Assembly (NCBI RefSeq): GCF_003344625.1
Contig: NZ_QPKJ02000004.1
Location: 496,001-560,000 of the forward strand
DNA: 64,000 nucleotides
Direction of reading: 5' to 3'
Source of the DNA: Solirubrobacter deserti
Lineage (GTDB): Bacteria > Actinomycetota > Thermoleophilia > Solirubrobacterales > Solirubrobacteraceae
Below, piece after piece: positions 37,362-46,036 of the stretch (its first letter is position 1; the number at the start of each line of letters is the position of its first letter). A program made the position numbers and the translations under genes. Below the pieces are notes generated by a model that was given only the letters and a program-made list of their open reading frames with translations, had not been told where the DNA came from and did no database searches.

Positions 37362-37388
37362 GTAACTCTTGGGAAAAAAAAAAGTTCC
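37362..37388 (-). promoter_or_regulatory. ECF-type promoter with T10 spacer before the second sigma gene
   Basis: On the minus strand GGAAC (complement of 37384-37388) is followed by ten T and, 17 bases after it, GTTAC (complement of 37362-37366). GGAAC is the classic ECF -35. It lies about 55 bases before the sigma start, so autoregulation is likely. Confidence 0.5.
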
Positions 37389-37417
37389 ACCCTATAGGTG
37401 CACTTTCCCCTCCCCCT

Positions 37418-37828
37418 GTGACCGATTTCCTACGCATTCGTGACGGACTTTCCTTGCCGATGTCCGAAATCGAGGTACGAGCGTCGCGCTCTTCCGGTCC
37501 CGGAGGTCAGCACGCGAACGTCACCGAGTCCAAGATCGAAGCGATCTTCGACGTTCACGCGTCGGGCAGTCTCGACCCTGTTCTCAAAGCGCGGATAAGT
37601 GCCAAGCTCGGCCCGCGCGTGACGGCGGTCGCCCAGGACGCGCGCTCGCAGGCCCGCAACCGCGAGCTGGCGCTCGAGCGGCTGGCGCGGAGAATCGAGC
37701 AGGCGCTGCACGTGCAGCGCCCGCGGACCAAGACCAAGCCGAGCGCGGGCGCCAAGCGTCGCCGGCTGGAGGACAAGCGCCGCCGCTCCGACATCAAGAA
37801 GTCGCGGCGGCGCAAGGATTTCGACTAG
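37418..37828 (+). CDS. arfB: alternative ribosome-rescue peptidyl-tRNA hydrolase ArfB
   Basis: The 136-residue protein releases peptides from ribosomes stalled without a stop codon. It has the catalytic GGQ in [15 protein letters not shown] and the long basic tail (ending [10 protein letters not shown]) that enters the empty mRNA channel. Family N-termini carry a short strand like [10 protein letters not shown] before the GGQ domain, which supports GTG 37418 over ATG 37460. TATAGG (37393-37398) may be a -10 box with a short leader. The TAG stop shares CTAG with the convergent aldehyde dehydrogenase stop. Confidence 0.93.
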   Translation: MTDFLRIRDGLSLPMSEIEVRASRSSGPGGQHANVTESKIEAIFDVHASGSLDPVLKARISAKLGPRVTAVAQDARSQARNRELALERLARRIEQALHVQRPRTKTKPSAGAKRRRLEDKRRRSDIKKSRRRKDFD

Positions 37829-39267
37829 CGGGTGATGTTCGCCATCACGTGCTTGACGACCGTGTAGTCCTCGAGCGAGTACGCGGACAGGTCCTTGCCG
37901 TAGCCGGACTGCTTGAAGCCGCCGTGCGGCATCTCGCTCGCCAGCGGGATGTGGTCGTTGATCCAGACGCAGCCGAAGCGCAGCGCCTTCGACACACGCA
38001 GCGCGCGGCCGATGTCCCGCGTCCACACCGAGGAGGCGAGGCCGTACGGCGTGCCGTTGGCCCACGCGAGCGCCTCCTCCTCGTTCGTGAACGGCTGCAC
38101 CGTGATGACCGGGCCGAAGATCTCCTTCTGGATCATCTCGTCGTCCTGGCGCAGGCCGCCGACCACGGTCGGCTCCAGGAAGAAGCCCGGCAGGTCGGGT
38201 TCCTTGCCGCCGGTCACGATCTCGGCGTGATCGGGCTTGCGCTGCAAGAACCCTTCCACGCGCTCGCGCTGGCGGGCCGAGTTGAGCGGGCCGAGCGTCG
38301 TGTCGGGGCTCAGCGTATCCCCGGTGACGTACTCGCCCGCCTGGCCGGCGAGCCCGGACAGCACGTCGTCGTAGACCTTCGAAGACGCGAGCACGCGCGT
38401 GGCGGCGGTGCAGTCCTGGCCGGCGTTGTACCAGCCGGTGCCGGCGATCGTCTCGGCCACGGCCTCCATGTCGGCGTCGTCGAAGACCACGACCGGTGCC
38501 TTGCCGCCGAGCTCCAGATGCACCCGCTTGAGCGAGTCCGCCGCGGCGCGCGCGATCCACTTGCCCGTCTCCACGCTGCCCGTCAGGGACACCATGTCGA
38601 CCTCGTCGTGCGTGACGAGCGCCTGGCCGGTCTCATTGCCGCCCGCCACGATGTTGAGCACGCCCTTGGGCAGGAACTCGGCTGCGATCTCGCCCAGCAG
38701 GAGCGTCGTGAGCGGCGTGGTCGGCGCCGGCTTGAGCACGATCGTGTTGCCGGTCGCGAGCGCCGGGCCGATCTTCCAGCCGGCCATCATCAGCGGGTAG
38801 TTCCAGGGCGCGATCTGCCCGACGACGCCGACCGCCTCGCGCCGCACCCAGGACGTGTAGCCCTCCAGGTACTCGCCCGCCGCCTTGCCCTCCAGGTTGC
38901 GCGCGGCGCCCGCGAAGAAGCGCAGGTTGTCGGCGATCACGGGGATCTCGTCGTCCTTGACCGCCTGCAGCGGCTTGCCCGCGTTGCGGGCCTCCAGCTC
39001 GGCGATCTCGTCCCCGCGCGCCTCGATCGCGTCCGCGATCTTCAGCAACGCGGTCGCCCGGTCGGCGGGCGTGGCGTTCGCCCACTCGTCGAACGCGGCG
39101 CGCGCGGCCGTCACCGCGCGCTGAATGTCCTCGGCGCCCGAGTCGGGCGCCTGCGCCATCACCTCACCCGTGGCGGGGTTGATGACGTCACTCGTTCCTC
39201 CACTCGCGGCGGCGACCGACTCGCCGTCGATGAAGTTGTTGAAGGTCCGGGTATCCGTCGCGGCCAC
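37825..39267 (-). CDS. aldehyde dehydrogenase, gamma-aminobutyraldehyde type
   Basis: The 480-residue NAD(P)-dependent enzyme has [20 protein letters not shown], the catalytic Glu in LELGGKAP, catalytic Cys286 in [10 protein letters not shown] and the C-terminal [19 protein letters not shown], which is typical of aminobutyraldehyde dehydrogenases (PatD/Prr) in putrescine breakdown. The substrate is inferred from that stretch only. GTG 39267 has an excellent GAGGAGG upstream. It overlaps arfB by 4 bp at the 3' ends. Confidence 0.92.
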   Translation of the reverse strand: MAATDTRTFNNFIDGESVAAASGGTSDVINPATGEVMAQAPDSGAEDIQRAVTAARAAFDEWANATPADRATALLKIADAIEARGDEIAELEARNAGKPLQAVKDDEIPVIADNLRFFAGAARNLEGKAAGEYLEGYTSWVRREAVGVVGQIAPWNYPLMMAGWKIGPALATGNTIVLKPAPTTPLTTLLLGEIAAEFLPKGVLNIVAGGNETGQALVTHDEVDMVSLTGSVETGKWIARAAADSLKRVHLELGGKAPVVVFDDADMEAVAETIAGTGWYNAGQDCTAATRVLASSKVYDDVLSGLAGQAGEYVTGDTLSPDTTLGPLNSARQRERVEGFLQRKPDHAEIVTGGKEPDLPGFFLEPTVVGGLRQDDEMIQKEIFGPVITVQPFTNEEEALAWANGTPYGLASSVWTRDIGRALRVSKALRFGCVWINDHIPLASEMPHGGFKQSGYGKDLSAYSLEDYTVVKHVMANITR

Positions 39268-39332
39268 TGAAGTCCTCCTCGAAGGGTCGGCGGCGGACGC
39301 TACCACCGGCGTGAATGGGTAGTGCCGAGGGC

Positions 39333-40298
39333 ATGGCTCGCTATTTCCTCGGGGTCTCTCAAGAGGAGTTCCCGCCTGAAGCGCTGATCGAGCAGGCCGT
39401 CGCCGCCGAGAAGGCCGGGTTCGACGGCATCTCCTCCTCCGACCATCTGCAGCCCTGGTGGGAGCCCGGCCAGTCCGGGCACGCGTGGCCGTGGCTGGGC
39501 GCCGCGGGCGCTTCGACGTCGAAGCTGCCGCTCGGCACGGGCGTGACCCCGACGGGCGTGCGCTATCACCCGGCGCTGATCGCCCAGGCGTGGGCGACGC
39601 TGGAGCGGCTGTTTCCCGGCCGGATGTTCCTCGGGATCGGCTCGGGTGAGGCCTTGAACGAGGTCCCGGTGGGTGACGACTGGCCGTCCCCGGGCGAGCA
39701 GGTCGCACGCATGGACGAGGCGCTCTCGATCATCGACCGCCTCTGGAAGGGCGAGACGATCACCGAGGACGGGCAGTTCTACCGCTGCCAGGACCTCAAG
39801 CTCCACACCCTCAGCGAGCGGCGGGTGCCGATCTGGATCAGCGCGTTCGGGCCCAAGGCCGCTGAGGTGGCGGCGAAGTGGGGTGACGGCATCTGGACGC
39901 TGCCGGACCCGGAGACGACGCCGGACCTGCTCGACGGCTGGCGCGAGGCCGGTGGATCGGGCGAGATCGTCTTCCAGGCGCTGTTCTCCTGGGCGCCCGA
40001 TGACGACACCGCGCTCGAGACCGTGCGCAAGTGGAAGGGCGCCCAGCCGCAGGAGCACTTCAAGGAGGACTGGCACAAGCCGCGCGAGATGTACGAGCAC
40101 GGCGAGGAGCAGATGTCCGACGAGGAGTTCAAGCGCAGCGCGATCATCGCGTCGGACCCGAAGGAGCACGTGGAGCGCATCAAGGAGCTCGAGGAGCTCG
40201 GCGCGACCGTGATCGTGCTGCAGAACAACTCGGGCGCGAACGCGCTGGAGGCGATCGAGCTCTACGGGCGCGAGGTCCTGCCCGCGCTGCGGGGTTAG
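39333..40298 (+). CDS. F420-dependent LLM-class oxidoreductase (Fgd-like)
   Basis: The 321-residue product matches the luciferase-like group close to F420-dependent glucose-6-phosphate dehydrogenase (TIGR03557 type): [51 protein letters not shown] and [12 protein letters not shown]. It indicates an F420-using organism. ATG 39333 (MARYFLGVS) with GAGG three bases upstream is preferred to ATG 39315. The true substrate is unknown. Its stop overlaps the convergent cupin stop by 4 bp. Confidence 0.9.
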   Translation: MARYFLGVSQEEFPPEALIEQAVAAEKAGFDGISSSDHLQPWWEPGQSGHAWPWLGAAGASTSKLPLGTGVTPTGVRYHPALIAQAWATLERLFPGRMFLGIGSGEALNEVPVGDDWPSPGEQVARMDEALSIIDRLWKGETITEDGQFYRCQDLKLHTLSERRVPIWISAFGPKAAEVAAKWGDGIWTLPDPETTPDLLDGWREAGGSGEIVFQALFSWAPDDDTALETVRKWKGAQPQEHFKEDWHKPREMYEHGEEQMSDEEFKRSAIIASDPKEHVERIKELEELGATVIVLQNNSGANALEAIELYGREVLPALRG

Positions 40299-40612
40299 CG
40301 CGGCCAGTCGTCCCGGGGCGGCGCGAAGACCTCGACGACGGTTGCGCCGTCCGGGCCGCTGCGACCGCCGTGCTCCTCGTGGGCGGGGATCACCCACAGC
40401 CCGCCGACGCCGACCTCGGTGCCGTTGAGCGTGAGCGAGCCGCGAATCACCGTGCCGACCTGCTCGTTGTGGTGGCTGTGGCGCGGCAGCTCGGTGTCCG
40501 GGTCGAGCTCGAAGACCGCGAACGTGACCTGGTCGCTGTGCACGGCGCGGTGGCGGATGCCGCGGAACGCCTCGGTGACCGGGAGGTCGTCGAGCTGATG
40601 GAAGTCGGTCAT
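40295..40612 (-). CDS. small cupin-domain protein
   Basis: The 105-residue product is a single cupin barrel with metal-binding motifs PRHSHHNEQVGTVIRG and VIPAHEEHGG. Such proteins often bind a metal and a small ligand and may act as isomerase, dioxygenase or sensor; no specific function can be assigned. It lies eight bases downstream of the GNAT gene on the same strand and is probably co-transcribed with it. Confidence 0.85.
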   Translation of the reverse strand: MTDFHQLDDLPVTEAFRGIRHRAVHSDQVTFAVFELDPDTELPRHSHHNEQVGTVIRGSLTLNGTEVGVGGLWVIPAHEEHGGRSGPDGATVVEVFAPPRDDWPR

Positions 40613-40620
40613 GCCCGGGA

Positions 40621-41124
40621 TTAGAACATCGGCCCGAGCAGCGTGACGGGGCCGGGCGGCCACTGCGCGCCCGGCCTGAGCGCGAGCCACATCGTGTCCA
40701 GCGGGATCACGATCCCGGTCGACGTGACCGGGTGGGGCAGCGTCGCGAACCCGAGCTTCTCGTACAGGAACGCGTTCTTGCGCAGGCAGAACAGCAGCGC
40801 GAAGTCCGGGCCTTCCCGGCGCGCCGCCGCCAGCGCGGGCTCCATCACCCGCCGGAACAGGCCCTGCCCGCGGCGTGAGCGGGTGACGATCACGCCGCCG
40901 ATCCCGACCACCGGAAACGCGCGTTGTTCCACGGCGACGCGTGCGGTGAGGATGCCGGCCGAGGCGACGAGCCGGCCGTCGTCGTCGCGCAGCGCGAACC
41001 GCCGGTCCTTCGAGCGGCCGGGCGGCAGCACGAGGTCCGCGAGCTCGTAGACGTCCTCCTCGCCGTCGGCGAGCTGCGCGCGCTCGGCCTCGGAGTGGTC
41101 GCCCGGGAGCTCGACGAGCTGCAT
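40621..41124 (-). CDS. GNAT-family N-acetyltransferase
   Basis: The 167-residue product has the acetyl-CoA-binding motif GIGGVIVTRSRRGQGLFRRV and a C-terminal LLFCLRKNAFLYEKLGFATL, typical of GNAT enzymes. The acceptor is unknown. ATG 41124 is set by a CATATT box six bases upstream (leaderless). A divergent MFS gene starts 40 bases away, so the two may share control. Confidence 0.87.
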   Translation of the reverse strand: MQLVELPGDHSEAERAQLADGEEDVYELADLVLPPGRSKDRRFALRDDDGRLVASAGILTARVAVEQRAFPVVGIGGVIVTRSRRGQGLFRRVMEPALAAARREGPDFALLFCLRKNAFLYEKLGFATLPHPVTSTGIVIPLDTMWLALRPGAQWPPGPVTLLGPMF

Positions 41125-41136
41125 GAAAGGAATATG
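41125..41136 (-). promoter_or_regulatory. -10 box of leaderless GNAT gene
   Basis: CATATT (complement of 41131-41136) lies six bases before the ATG. Confidence 0.45.
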
Positions 41137-41164
41137 CCGCGTGGCGCGCGCGTCTGGCCTGGGG

Positions 41165-42340
41165 ATGACCCGAGACCTCCGCCTGTTGAGCGCCGCGATC
41201 GCCGTGTCGGCGGCCGGCGACATGCTCCTGATGGTCGTGCTCGCCCTGCGCGTGCACGAGCTCACGGGCAGCGGCTTCGCGGTCGCGGGGCTGTTCGCGG
41301 CGCTGATGGTGCCGGTCGTCGTGCTCGCGGGCTGGGCCGGGCGGCTGGTGGACCGCGTCGAGACCCGCCGCGTGCTGCTGCTCGTCTCGTCGGCGCAGGT
41401 GGCGGTCGCGGGTGGGCTCGTGTTCGCGGACGGCGTCGCGTCCATTCTCGTGCTCACCGCCCTGCTCGGCGCGACCGCCGCGGTGGCGGGGCCCGCCGAG
41501 GCCGCGCTGGTGCCGGCCGTCGCGGCGGGTGGCGACCTCACCCGCGCGAACGGGTGGGTCGAGACGGCGCGCTACGTCGGCTTCACCGCGGGCCCGCTGC
41601 TGGCGAGCGTGTTGATCGCGGCCGGCGGGACAGGGCTCGGGCTGATCGTGAACGCGGCGAGCTTCGGCGTCGTCGCGGCAGCGGCCGCGCTGCTGCGGGC
41701 GCGGCGGGTGCCGAGCGCGGCGGCGCGGCGCGACGCCGGCGGCGGGCTCCCGCTGCTGCTCGGCGACGCCGTGCTGCGCGCCGCGCTCGTGCCGGCGGTC
41801 GCGGCGCTGCTGTTCATCGCCGCTTCGCTGACGGTCGAGGTGTTCTACGTGCGCGACGTCGTCGGTGCCGGCCCCGCCGGCTACTCGCTCGTGATCGCGG
41901 GCTGGACGGCCGGGATGGTGCTCGGCGCGGTCGCGTTCGCGCCGCGCGTGACGGCCCCGCTGGCCGTCGCGGCGCTGGCGGCGCTCGCGCTGCAGGGCGG
42001 CGGCATGGCGGCCTCGGCGCTGTGGGCCATCCTGCCCTGGGCGTTCGCGGGCTACTTCGTGGGCGGCGTCGGGCACGGCATCAAGAACGTGCTGCTGCGC
42101 ACCCTCATCCAGCGCCGCGTGCCCGCCGACGCCCACGGCCGCGCGTTCGCGGCCTACAACGCCGCGCGCAACACCGCCGAGCTCGGCGCGCTGGGCGCGG
42201 GCGGCGTGCTCGTCGGCGTGCTCGGCGCGCAGCCCGCGCTCATCCTGGCCGGGCTCGGCCCGGTGATCGCGGCCGCGATCGGTCTCGCGCTCCTGCGTCC
42301 GCGCCGCCGCGCGCTCGAGCCGGCCTTCGCCGCGCGCTGA
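41165..42340 (+). CDS. major facilitator superfamily transporter
   Basis: The 391-residue protein has about twelve hydrophobic segments and the MFS loop motif AGRLVDRVETRRVLL. It resembles the macrolide-efflux-like (MefA) or putative Enterobactin-exporter groups. The substrate is unknown. ATG 41165 (MTRDLRLLSAAIAVSAAGDM) starts right before the first helix; an upstream ATG at 41123 overlaps the divergent GNAT start and is less likely. The cupin gene is convergent, ten bases away. Confidence 0.88.
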   Translation: MTRDLRLLSAAIAVSAAGDMLLMVVLALRVHELTGSGFAVAGLFAALMVPVVVLAGWAGRLVDRVETRRVLLLVSSAQVAVAGGLVFADGVASILVLTALLGATAAVAGPAEAALVPAVAAGGDLTRANGWVETARYVGFTAGPLLASVLIAAGGTGLGLIVNAASFGVVAAAAALLRARRVPSAAARRDAGGGLPLLLGDAVLRAALVPAVAALLFIAASLTVEVFYVRDVVGAGPAGYSLVIAGWTAGMVLGAVAFAPRVTAPLAVAALAALALQGGGMAASALWAILPWAFAGYFVGGVGHGIKNVLLRTLIQRRVPADAHGRAFAAYNAARNTAELGALGAGGVLVGVLGAQPALILAGLGPVIAAAIGLALLRPRRRALEPAFAAR

Positions 42341-42350
42341 AACGACAGGG

Positions 42351-42698
42351 TCACGCGGCCCAGGGCAGCGGGCGCGTCCCGTCGGAGGTTGTGACGGTGC
42401 CCCCGCCGCGGCTCGCGACGAGCGCGCGGAGCGGCTCCGGCGCGGTGATGCGGCGCTCCTCATCCGCGGCGATGACGACGGTCTCGCCCGCGACGTGGTC
42501 AGTGTCGTTGACGGTGAGGCGGCCCTCGAGGACGACCCAGACCTGGTCGTGCTCGGCGCGATGGAGCGGGCCGGCCTGGCCCGCGCGCATCTCGACGGTC
42601 CAGACGGCGAGGTCGGTCGTCCCGAGCGACGGCGCGGCGAGCGTGCGCATGACCGCGTTGGGCGTCTCGAAAGTATGGTCAAGTGACTTGTCGATCAT
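42351..42698 (-). CDS. cupin-domain protein controlled with a divergent MarR
   Basis: The 115-residue cupin has AGQAGPLHRAEHDQVWVVLEG and a C-terminal barrel half; one usual histidine of motif 2 is not evident. ATG 42698 is positioned by a strong promoter (see 42699-42735), giving a leaderless mRNA. It is divergent from a MarR gene with a palindrome between, so it is the likely MarR target. Ligand unknown. Confidence 0.85.
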   Translation of the reverse strand: MIDKSLDHTFETPNAVMRTLAAPSLGTTDLAVWTVEMRAGQAGPLHRAEHDQVWVVLEGRLTVNDTDHVAGETVVIAADEERRITAPEPLRALVASRGGGTVTTSDGTRPLPWAA

Positions 42699-42735
42699 AG
42701 GCAAAAGGTAAAGCGGCTTGTCTAATTCGTCAAGC
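42699..42735. promoter_or_regulatory. divergent cupin/MarR promoter with 20 bp palindrome
   Basis: For the cupin, minus-strand TTGACG (complement of 42728-42733) and TACCTT (complement of 42705-42710) are 17 bases apart, with six bases to the ATG. For MarR, CTAATT (42722-42727) is eight bases before GTG 42736. The imperfect palindrome GCTTGTCTAATTCGTCAAGC (42716-42735; 8 of 10 pairs) covers both. A second dyad CAAGTGACTTG lies inside the cupin start (42680-42690). Confidence 0.7.
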
Positions 42736-43173
42736 GTGCCGGGGTGGGTGGCGATCGAGGCGATCCTGCGGGCCGGAAGCGCGGCGATCGACGAGCTGCA
42801 CCGCCGGCTCGCCGAGCGCGGGCACCCGGACGCGCGGCCCGCGCACGGGTACGCGTTCCAGGCGATCGGCGCCGACGGGACGACGGCGAGCGAGCTCGGG
42901 CAGCGGCTCGGCGTGACCAAGCAGGCCGCGGGCCAGATGGTCGACGAGCTGGCGCGGCTCGGCTACGTGACGCGCGGGCCGGACCCGAGCGACGGACGGC
43001 GGCGGCTCATCACGCTCACGCCCCGCGGGATCGACTGCCTGCGCGCGTCGGCGGACATCTTCGACGAGCTGCTCGCCGAGTGGCGCGCGCGGGCAGGTGA
43101 CGTGGACGCGGCGATCGCGGCGCTCGACGCCCTCGCCGCGCTCTACGGCGGCCGGCTACGACCGATCTGGTAG
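42736..43173 (+). CDS. MarR-family transcriptional regulator
   Basis: The 145-residue product is a standard MarR winged helix: TTASELGQRLGVTKQAAGQM in the HTH and RGPDPSDGRRRLITLTPRG in the wing. GTG 42736 is favoured over the TTG at 42718 because the TTG lies inside the palindrome and -10 region. It very likely represses itself and the divergent cupin gene. The 3' end overlaps the amidohydrolase gene by 18 bp. Confidence 0.92.
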   Translation: MPGWVAIEAILRAGSAAIDELHRRLAERGHPDARPAHGYAFQAIGADGTTASELGQRLGVTKQAAGQMVDELARLGYVTRGPDPSDGRRRLITLTPRGIDCLRASADIFDELLAEWRARAGDVDAAIAALDALAALYGGRLRPIW

Positions 43174-43992
43174 GCCGAGCAGCTCGGCGGCGTTGTCGTG
43201 CAGCACGGCCTGCGCGACGTCCTCGGGAAGCTCGAGCCGGTCGAGCTCGGCGAGGCACACCTCCGGGTCGAACATCGGATAGTCGGTGCCGAACAGGAAC
43301 TGGCGGCGCAGGCGGCGCGGCATCTCGCGCTTGACCTCGTCGGGCAGGTAGCGGTACTTCCAGCCGCTGATGTCGAGGTAGACGTTGGACTTGTGCAGCG
43401 CCATGGCGACCGCTTCCAGGTGCCAGGGCCAACCGACGTGCGCGAGCACGATCTTCGTGCCCGGGTGCCGGGCGGCGATGCGGTCGAGCAGGATCGGCCG
43501 CGCGAGGTCGATGCGCAGGCCCTGGCCGCCGGGCTCGCCGGCACCGAGGCCGCTCGTCCCCGCGTGCGTGAGCAGGATCAGGCCGAGTTCCGCCGCGGCG
43601 TCGAAGAACGGCAGGAAGCGGTCGTCGCCCGGGTCGAAGGCCTGCAGCGTCGGGTGCAGCTTGAGTCCGCGCAGCCCCAGCTCCGGGAAGCGCGACAGCC
43701 GCTCGATCGCGTCCTCGCGGTTCGGGTCGACCGAGCCGAAGCCCACGAAGCGCCCGGCCGACCGCGCGCAGATCTCCGCGATCTGCGCGTTGTCGAGCGT
43801 CCGGCCCTGCGCGTCCCACCCGAGCAGCACGCCGCCGAGGTCCAGTCGCTCATACACGGCGATGAACTCGTCGAGCGTGGTCGCCTGTGGCCGCGACCCG
43901 AAGTAGCGCTCGATCGAGTCCGCGTAGTGCCCGACGCAGCCGCACACCCAGTCGCCCGTCGGCAGGTGCACGTGCATGTCCACTCCTCGCAT
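43156..43992 (-). CDS. amidohydrolase-2 family metal-dependent hydrolase
   Basis: The 278-residue TIM-barrel enzyme has the metal motif DMHVHLP (HxH), KLHPTLQ, LLTHAG, VLAHVGWPWH and the C-terminal FGTDYPMFD (Asp). The group includes 2-pyrone-4,6-dicarboxylate hydrolase, gamma-resorcylate and ACMS decarboxylases. It could therefore be a hydrolase or decarboxylase. ATG 43992 is positioned by TAGGAT six bases upstream. It is divergent from a GntR regulator and probably belongs to the same pathway. Confidence 0.88.
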   Translation of the reverse strand: MRGVDMHVHLPTGDWVCGCVGHYADSIERYFGSRPQATTLDEFIAVYERLDLGGVLLGWDAQGRTLDNAQIAEICARSAGRFVGFGSVDPNREDAIERLSRFPELGLRGLKLHPTLQAFDPGDDRFLPFFDAAAELGLILLTHAGTSGLGAGEPGGQGLRIDLARPILLDRIAARHPGTKIVLAHVGWPWHLEAVAMALHKSNVYLDISGWKYRYLPDEVKREMPRRLRRQFLFGTDYPMFDPEVCLAELDRLELPEDVAQAVLHDNAAELLGLPDRS

Positions 43993-44032
43993 CGGCGCAT
44001 CCTATCTGGCATACTGATATTTCAGATGCCAG
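43993..44032. promoter_or_regulatory. divergent amidohydrolase/GntR promoter-operator
   Basis: TAGGAT (complement of 43999-44004) serves the amidohydrolase, six bases before its ATG. A perfect inverted repeat CTGGCAT-N13-ATGCCAG (44006-44032) surrounds CTGA-N4-TCAG (44014-44025) and overlaps the GntR start codon. CATACT (44010-44015) may be the GntR -10. Confidence 0.65.
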
Positions 44033-44676
44033 TACCAGCAGGACAGGGCCCGGTCGAGCGCGACCTCCTCAAGGACCAGGCGTACGCCGCGATCCGCGAC
44101 GCGATCGTCGCCGGCACCCTGACGCCCGGCGAACGGCTGCGCGACCCCGAGCTGTGCGCGTGGCTCGGATTGAGCCGCACGCCCGTCCGCGAGGCGCTCA
44201 ACCGGCTCGAGCAGGACGGCCTGGTGGAAACCGCGCCGCAGCGCTTCACGCGCGTGACGCCACTGGACCGCCGCGCGACGCGGGACGCGTTCCCGGTCGT
44301 GGCCGCGCTGCACGCGCTCGCGGCCGAGCTCGCGCAGCCCCGGACGACCGCCGCCGACACGGAGGAGATGCACGCGGCCAACGAGCGGTTCGCGCAAGCA
44401 CTGCGCGACGGCGACGTGGACGCCGCGCTGCAGGCCGACGACGACTTCCACGCCGTCTTCGTCACCGCCTCCGCCAACGCCGAGATCCCGCGCGCGCTGG
44501 ACCGGCTGATGCCGCGCATCCGCCGGCTCGAGCGGCTGCGCTTCGGCTCCCTGCAGGGCCGCGCCTCCGCCAGGGAGCACGCACAGATCCTCACGGCCAC
44601 GCCGCAGGACGTCCCCGACCTCGTCAAGCAGAACTGGCTCTCGCTGGGAGCCCTCATCGACCGGAGCTTCGAATGA
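44026..44676 (+). CDS. GntR-family regulator (FadR/FCD type)
   Basis: The 216-residue protein has a GntR winged helix (GTLTPGERLRDPELCAWLGL, then SRTPVREALNRLEQDGLVE) and a helical FCD effector domain (AALQADDDFHAVFV, REHAQILTA) of the kind that binds a carboxylic acid through a metal. It starts the run GntR, SHMT-like, E1-like, and is divergent from the amidohydrolase. The dyad overlapping its ATG suggests autoregulation. The effector is unknown, probably the pathway's substrate. Confidence 0.92.
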   Translation: MPVPAGQGPVERDLLKDQAYAAIRDAIVAGTLTPGERLRDPELCAWLGLSRTPVREALNRLEQDGLVETAPQRFTRVTPLDRRATRDAFPVVAALHALAAELAQPRTTAADTEEMHAANERFAQALRDGDVDAALQADDDFHAVFVTASANAEIPRALDRLMPRIRRLERLRFGSLQGRASAREHAQILTATPQDVPDLVKQNWLSLGALIDRSFE

Positions 44677-46025
44677 CCGCCATCGCCCCGCCCGACATCC
44701 ACGACGCGGAGACGCTCGGCGCCGCCCGTGCGCTGCTGGACGCGGCCGCCGATCCGGAGGCGATGCAGCAGGAGGTCCTCAAGGCGGTCCAGCGCAACGA
44801 GACCTGGCGCGGCAACGAGTGCGTGAACCTGCTCGCCCCCGAGGCGCTCGTCAGCCCGACCGTGCGCCGGCTGCTCTCCGCCGAGATCGGCCAGCGCGCG
44901 GCCGAGGGCCACATCGGGCCGGTCAACCGCTGGTTCGCGGGCACCAAGCACATCGACGAGGTCGAGGCGCTGTGCGTCGAGCTGCTCAAGCGCCTGTTCA
45001 AGAGCAACTACGCCGAGCACCGCCTGGTCGCGAGCATGATCGGCAACATGGCCGTGTACGCCGCGCTCACGCAGCCCGGCGACACGGTGATGACGATCCC
45101 GCAGCCCGTCGGCGGCCACAGCTCCAACCGCTACGACGGCCCGGCCGGCATCCGCGGCCTGAACATCGTCGACGTCCCGTTCGACGCGCACGAGCTCGAG
45201 GTCGACCTCGACGCGTTCGCGAAGCGCGCCCGCGAGGCCCGCCCGAAGCTCGTCGCGCTCGGCGCGTCCATGACGCTGTTCCCGCTCCCGGTGCGCGAGA
45301 TCAAGGACATCGTCAGCGAATGGGACGGCATCGTCTTCTTCGACGGCGCGCACCAGCTCGGCCTGATCGCCGGCGGCCAGTTCCAGGACCCGTTGCGCGA
45401 GGGCGCGGACATCATCACCGGCTCCGCGGGCAAGACGTTCAGCGGCCCGCAGTCGGGCGTCGCCGTCTGGAACGACCCGCAGCTCACCAGGCCGCTGCTG
45501 GACGCCGTCTTCCCCGCGCTCGCCGCGACCCACCAGGTCAACCGCGTCGCCGCGCTCGCCGCGGCCGCGGCCGAGCTGCTCGCGTTCGGGCCCGCGTACA
45601 TGGCGAACATCGTCAAGAACGCGCAGGCGCTCGCGCATGCGCTGCACACCCGCGGCGTGCCCGTCCTCGGCGCCCACAAGGGCTACACGCGCACGCACCA
45701 GGTGATCGGCGACGTGCGCGAGTTCGGCGGTGGCCTCGAGGTCGCCCACCGGCTGGCCAAGGCGAACATCATCACCAACAAGAACCTGCTGCCCGACGAC
45801 ACGCCGCAGGACTGGGACCGCCCTTCCGGCCTGCGGATCGGCACCACCGAGGTCACCCGCCTCGGCATGGGCGAGCTGGAGATGCAGGCGATCGCGGACA
45901 TGATCGCCGGCGTGTTGGTCGAGGGTCGCGACCCCGAGCACGTGAAGGCCGAGGCGCTCGAGCTGCGCACCGGGTTCCAGACCGTGAAGTACTGCTTCAG
46001 CAGTAACACAAGGTCCTCCCTGTAA
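44673..46025 (+). CDS. serine hydroxymethyltransferase-like PLP enzyme
   Basis: The 450-residue fold-type I PLP enzyme looks like GlyA: NECVNLLAPEALVSPTVRRL at the N-terminus and the PLP lysine (about K254) in GSAGKTFSGPQSG. Canonical SHMT has THKTLRGPRGG there, and the usual folate-site residues cannot be confirmed. It may therefore cleave another beta-hydroxy amino acid (aldolase) rather than use folate. The ATG overlaps the GntR stop (ATGA). Its TAA stop lies in the -10 box before the next gene. Confidence 0.85.
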   Translation: MTAIAPPDIHDAETLGAARALLDAAADPEAMQQEVLKAVQRNETWRGNECVNLLAPEALVSPTVRRLLSAEIGQRAAEGHIGPVNRWFAGTKHIDEVEALCVELLKRLFKSNYAEHRLVASMIGNMAVYAALTQPGDTVMTIPQPVGGHSSNRYDGPAGIRGLNIVDVPFDAHELEVDLDAFAKRAREARPKLVALGASMTLFPLPVREIKDIVSEWDGIVFFDGAHQLGLIAGGQFQDPLREGADIITGSAGKTFSGPQSGVAVWNDPQLTRPLLDAVFPALAATHQVNRVAALAAAAAELLAFGPAYMANIVKNAQALAHALHTRGVPVLGAHKGYTRTHQVIGDVREFGGGLEVAHRLAKANIITNKNLLPDDTPQDWDRPSGLRIGTTEVTRLGMGELEMQAIADMIAGVLVEGRDPEHVKAEALELRTGFQTVKYCFSSNTRSSL

Positions 46026-46036
46026 CTTCCCGGGCA
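46023..46036 (+). promoter_or_regulatory. -10 box of the E1-like gene, overlapping the upstream stop
   Basis: TAACTT (46023-46028) begins with the stop codon of the SHMT-like gene and lies eight bases before GTG 46037. No Shine-Dalgarno sequence is present. Confidence 0.5.

Noticed and set aside
37374..37383. The A10 run as a terminator U-tract
   Set aside because: No GC hairpin precedes it on either strand, and it fits the spacer of an ECF promoter better.
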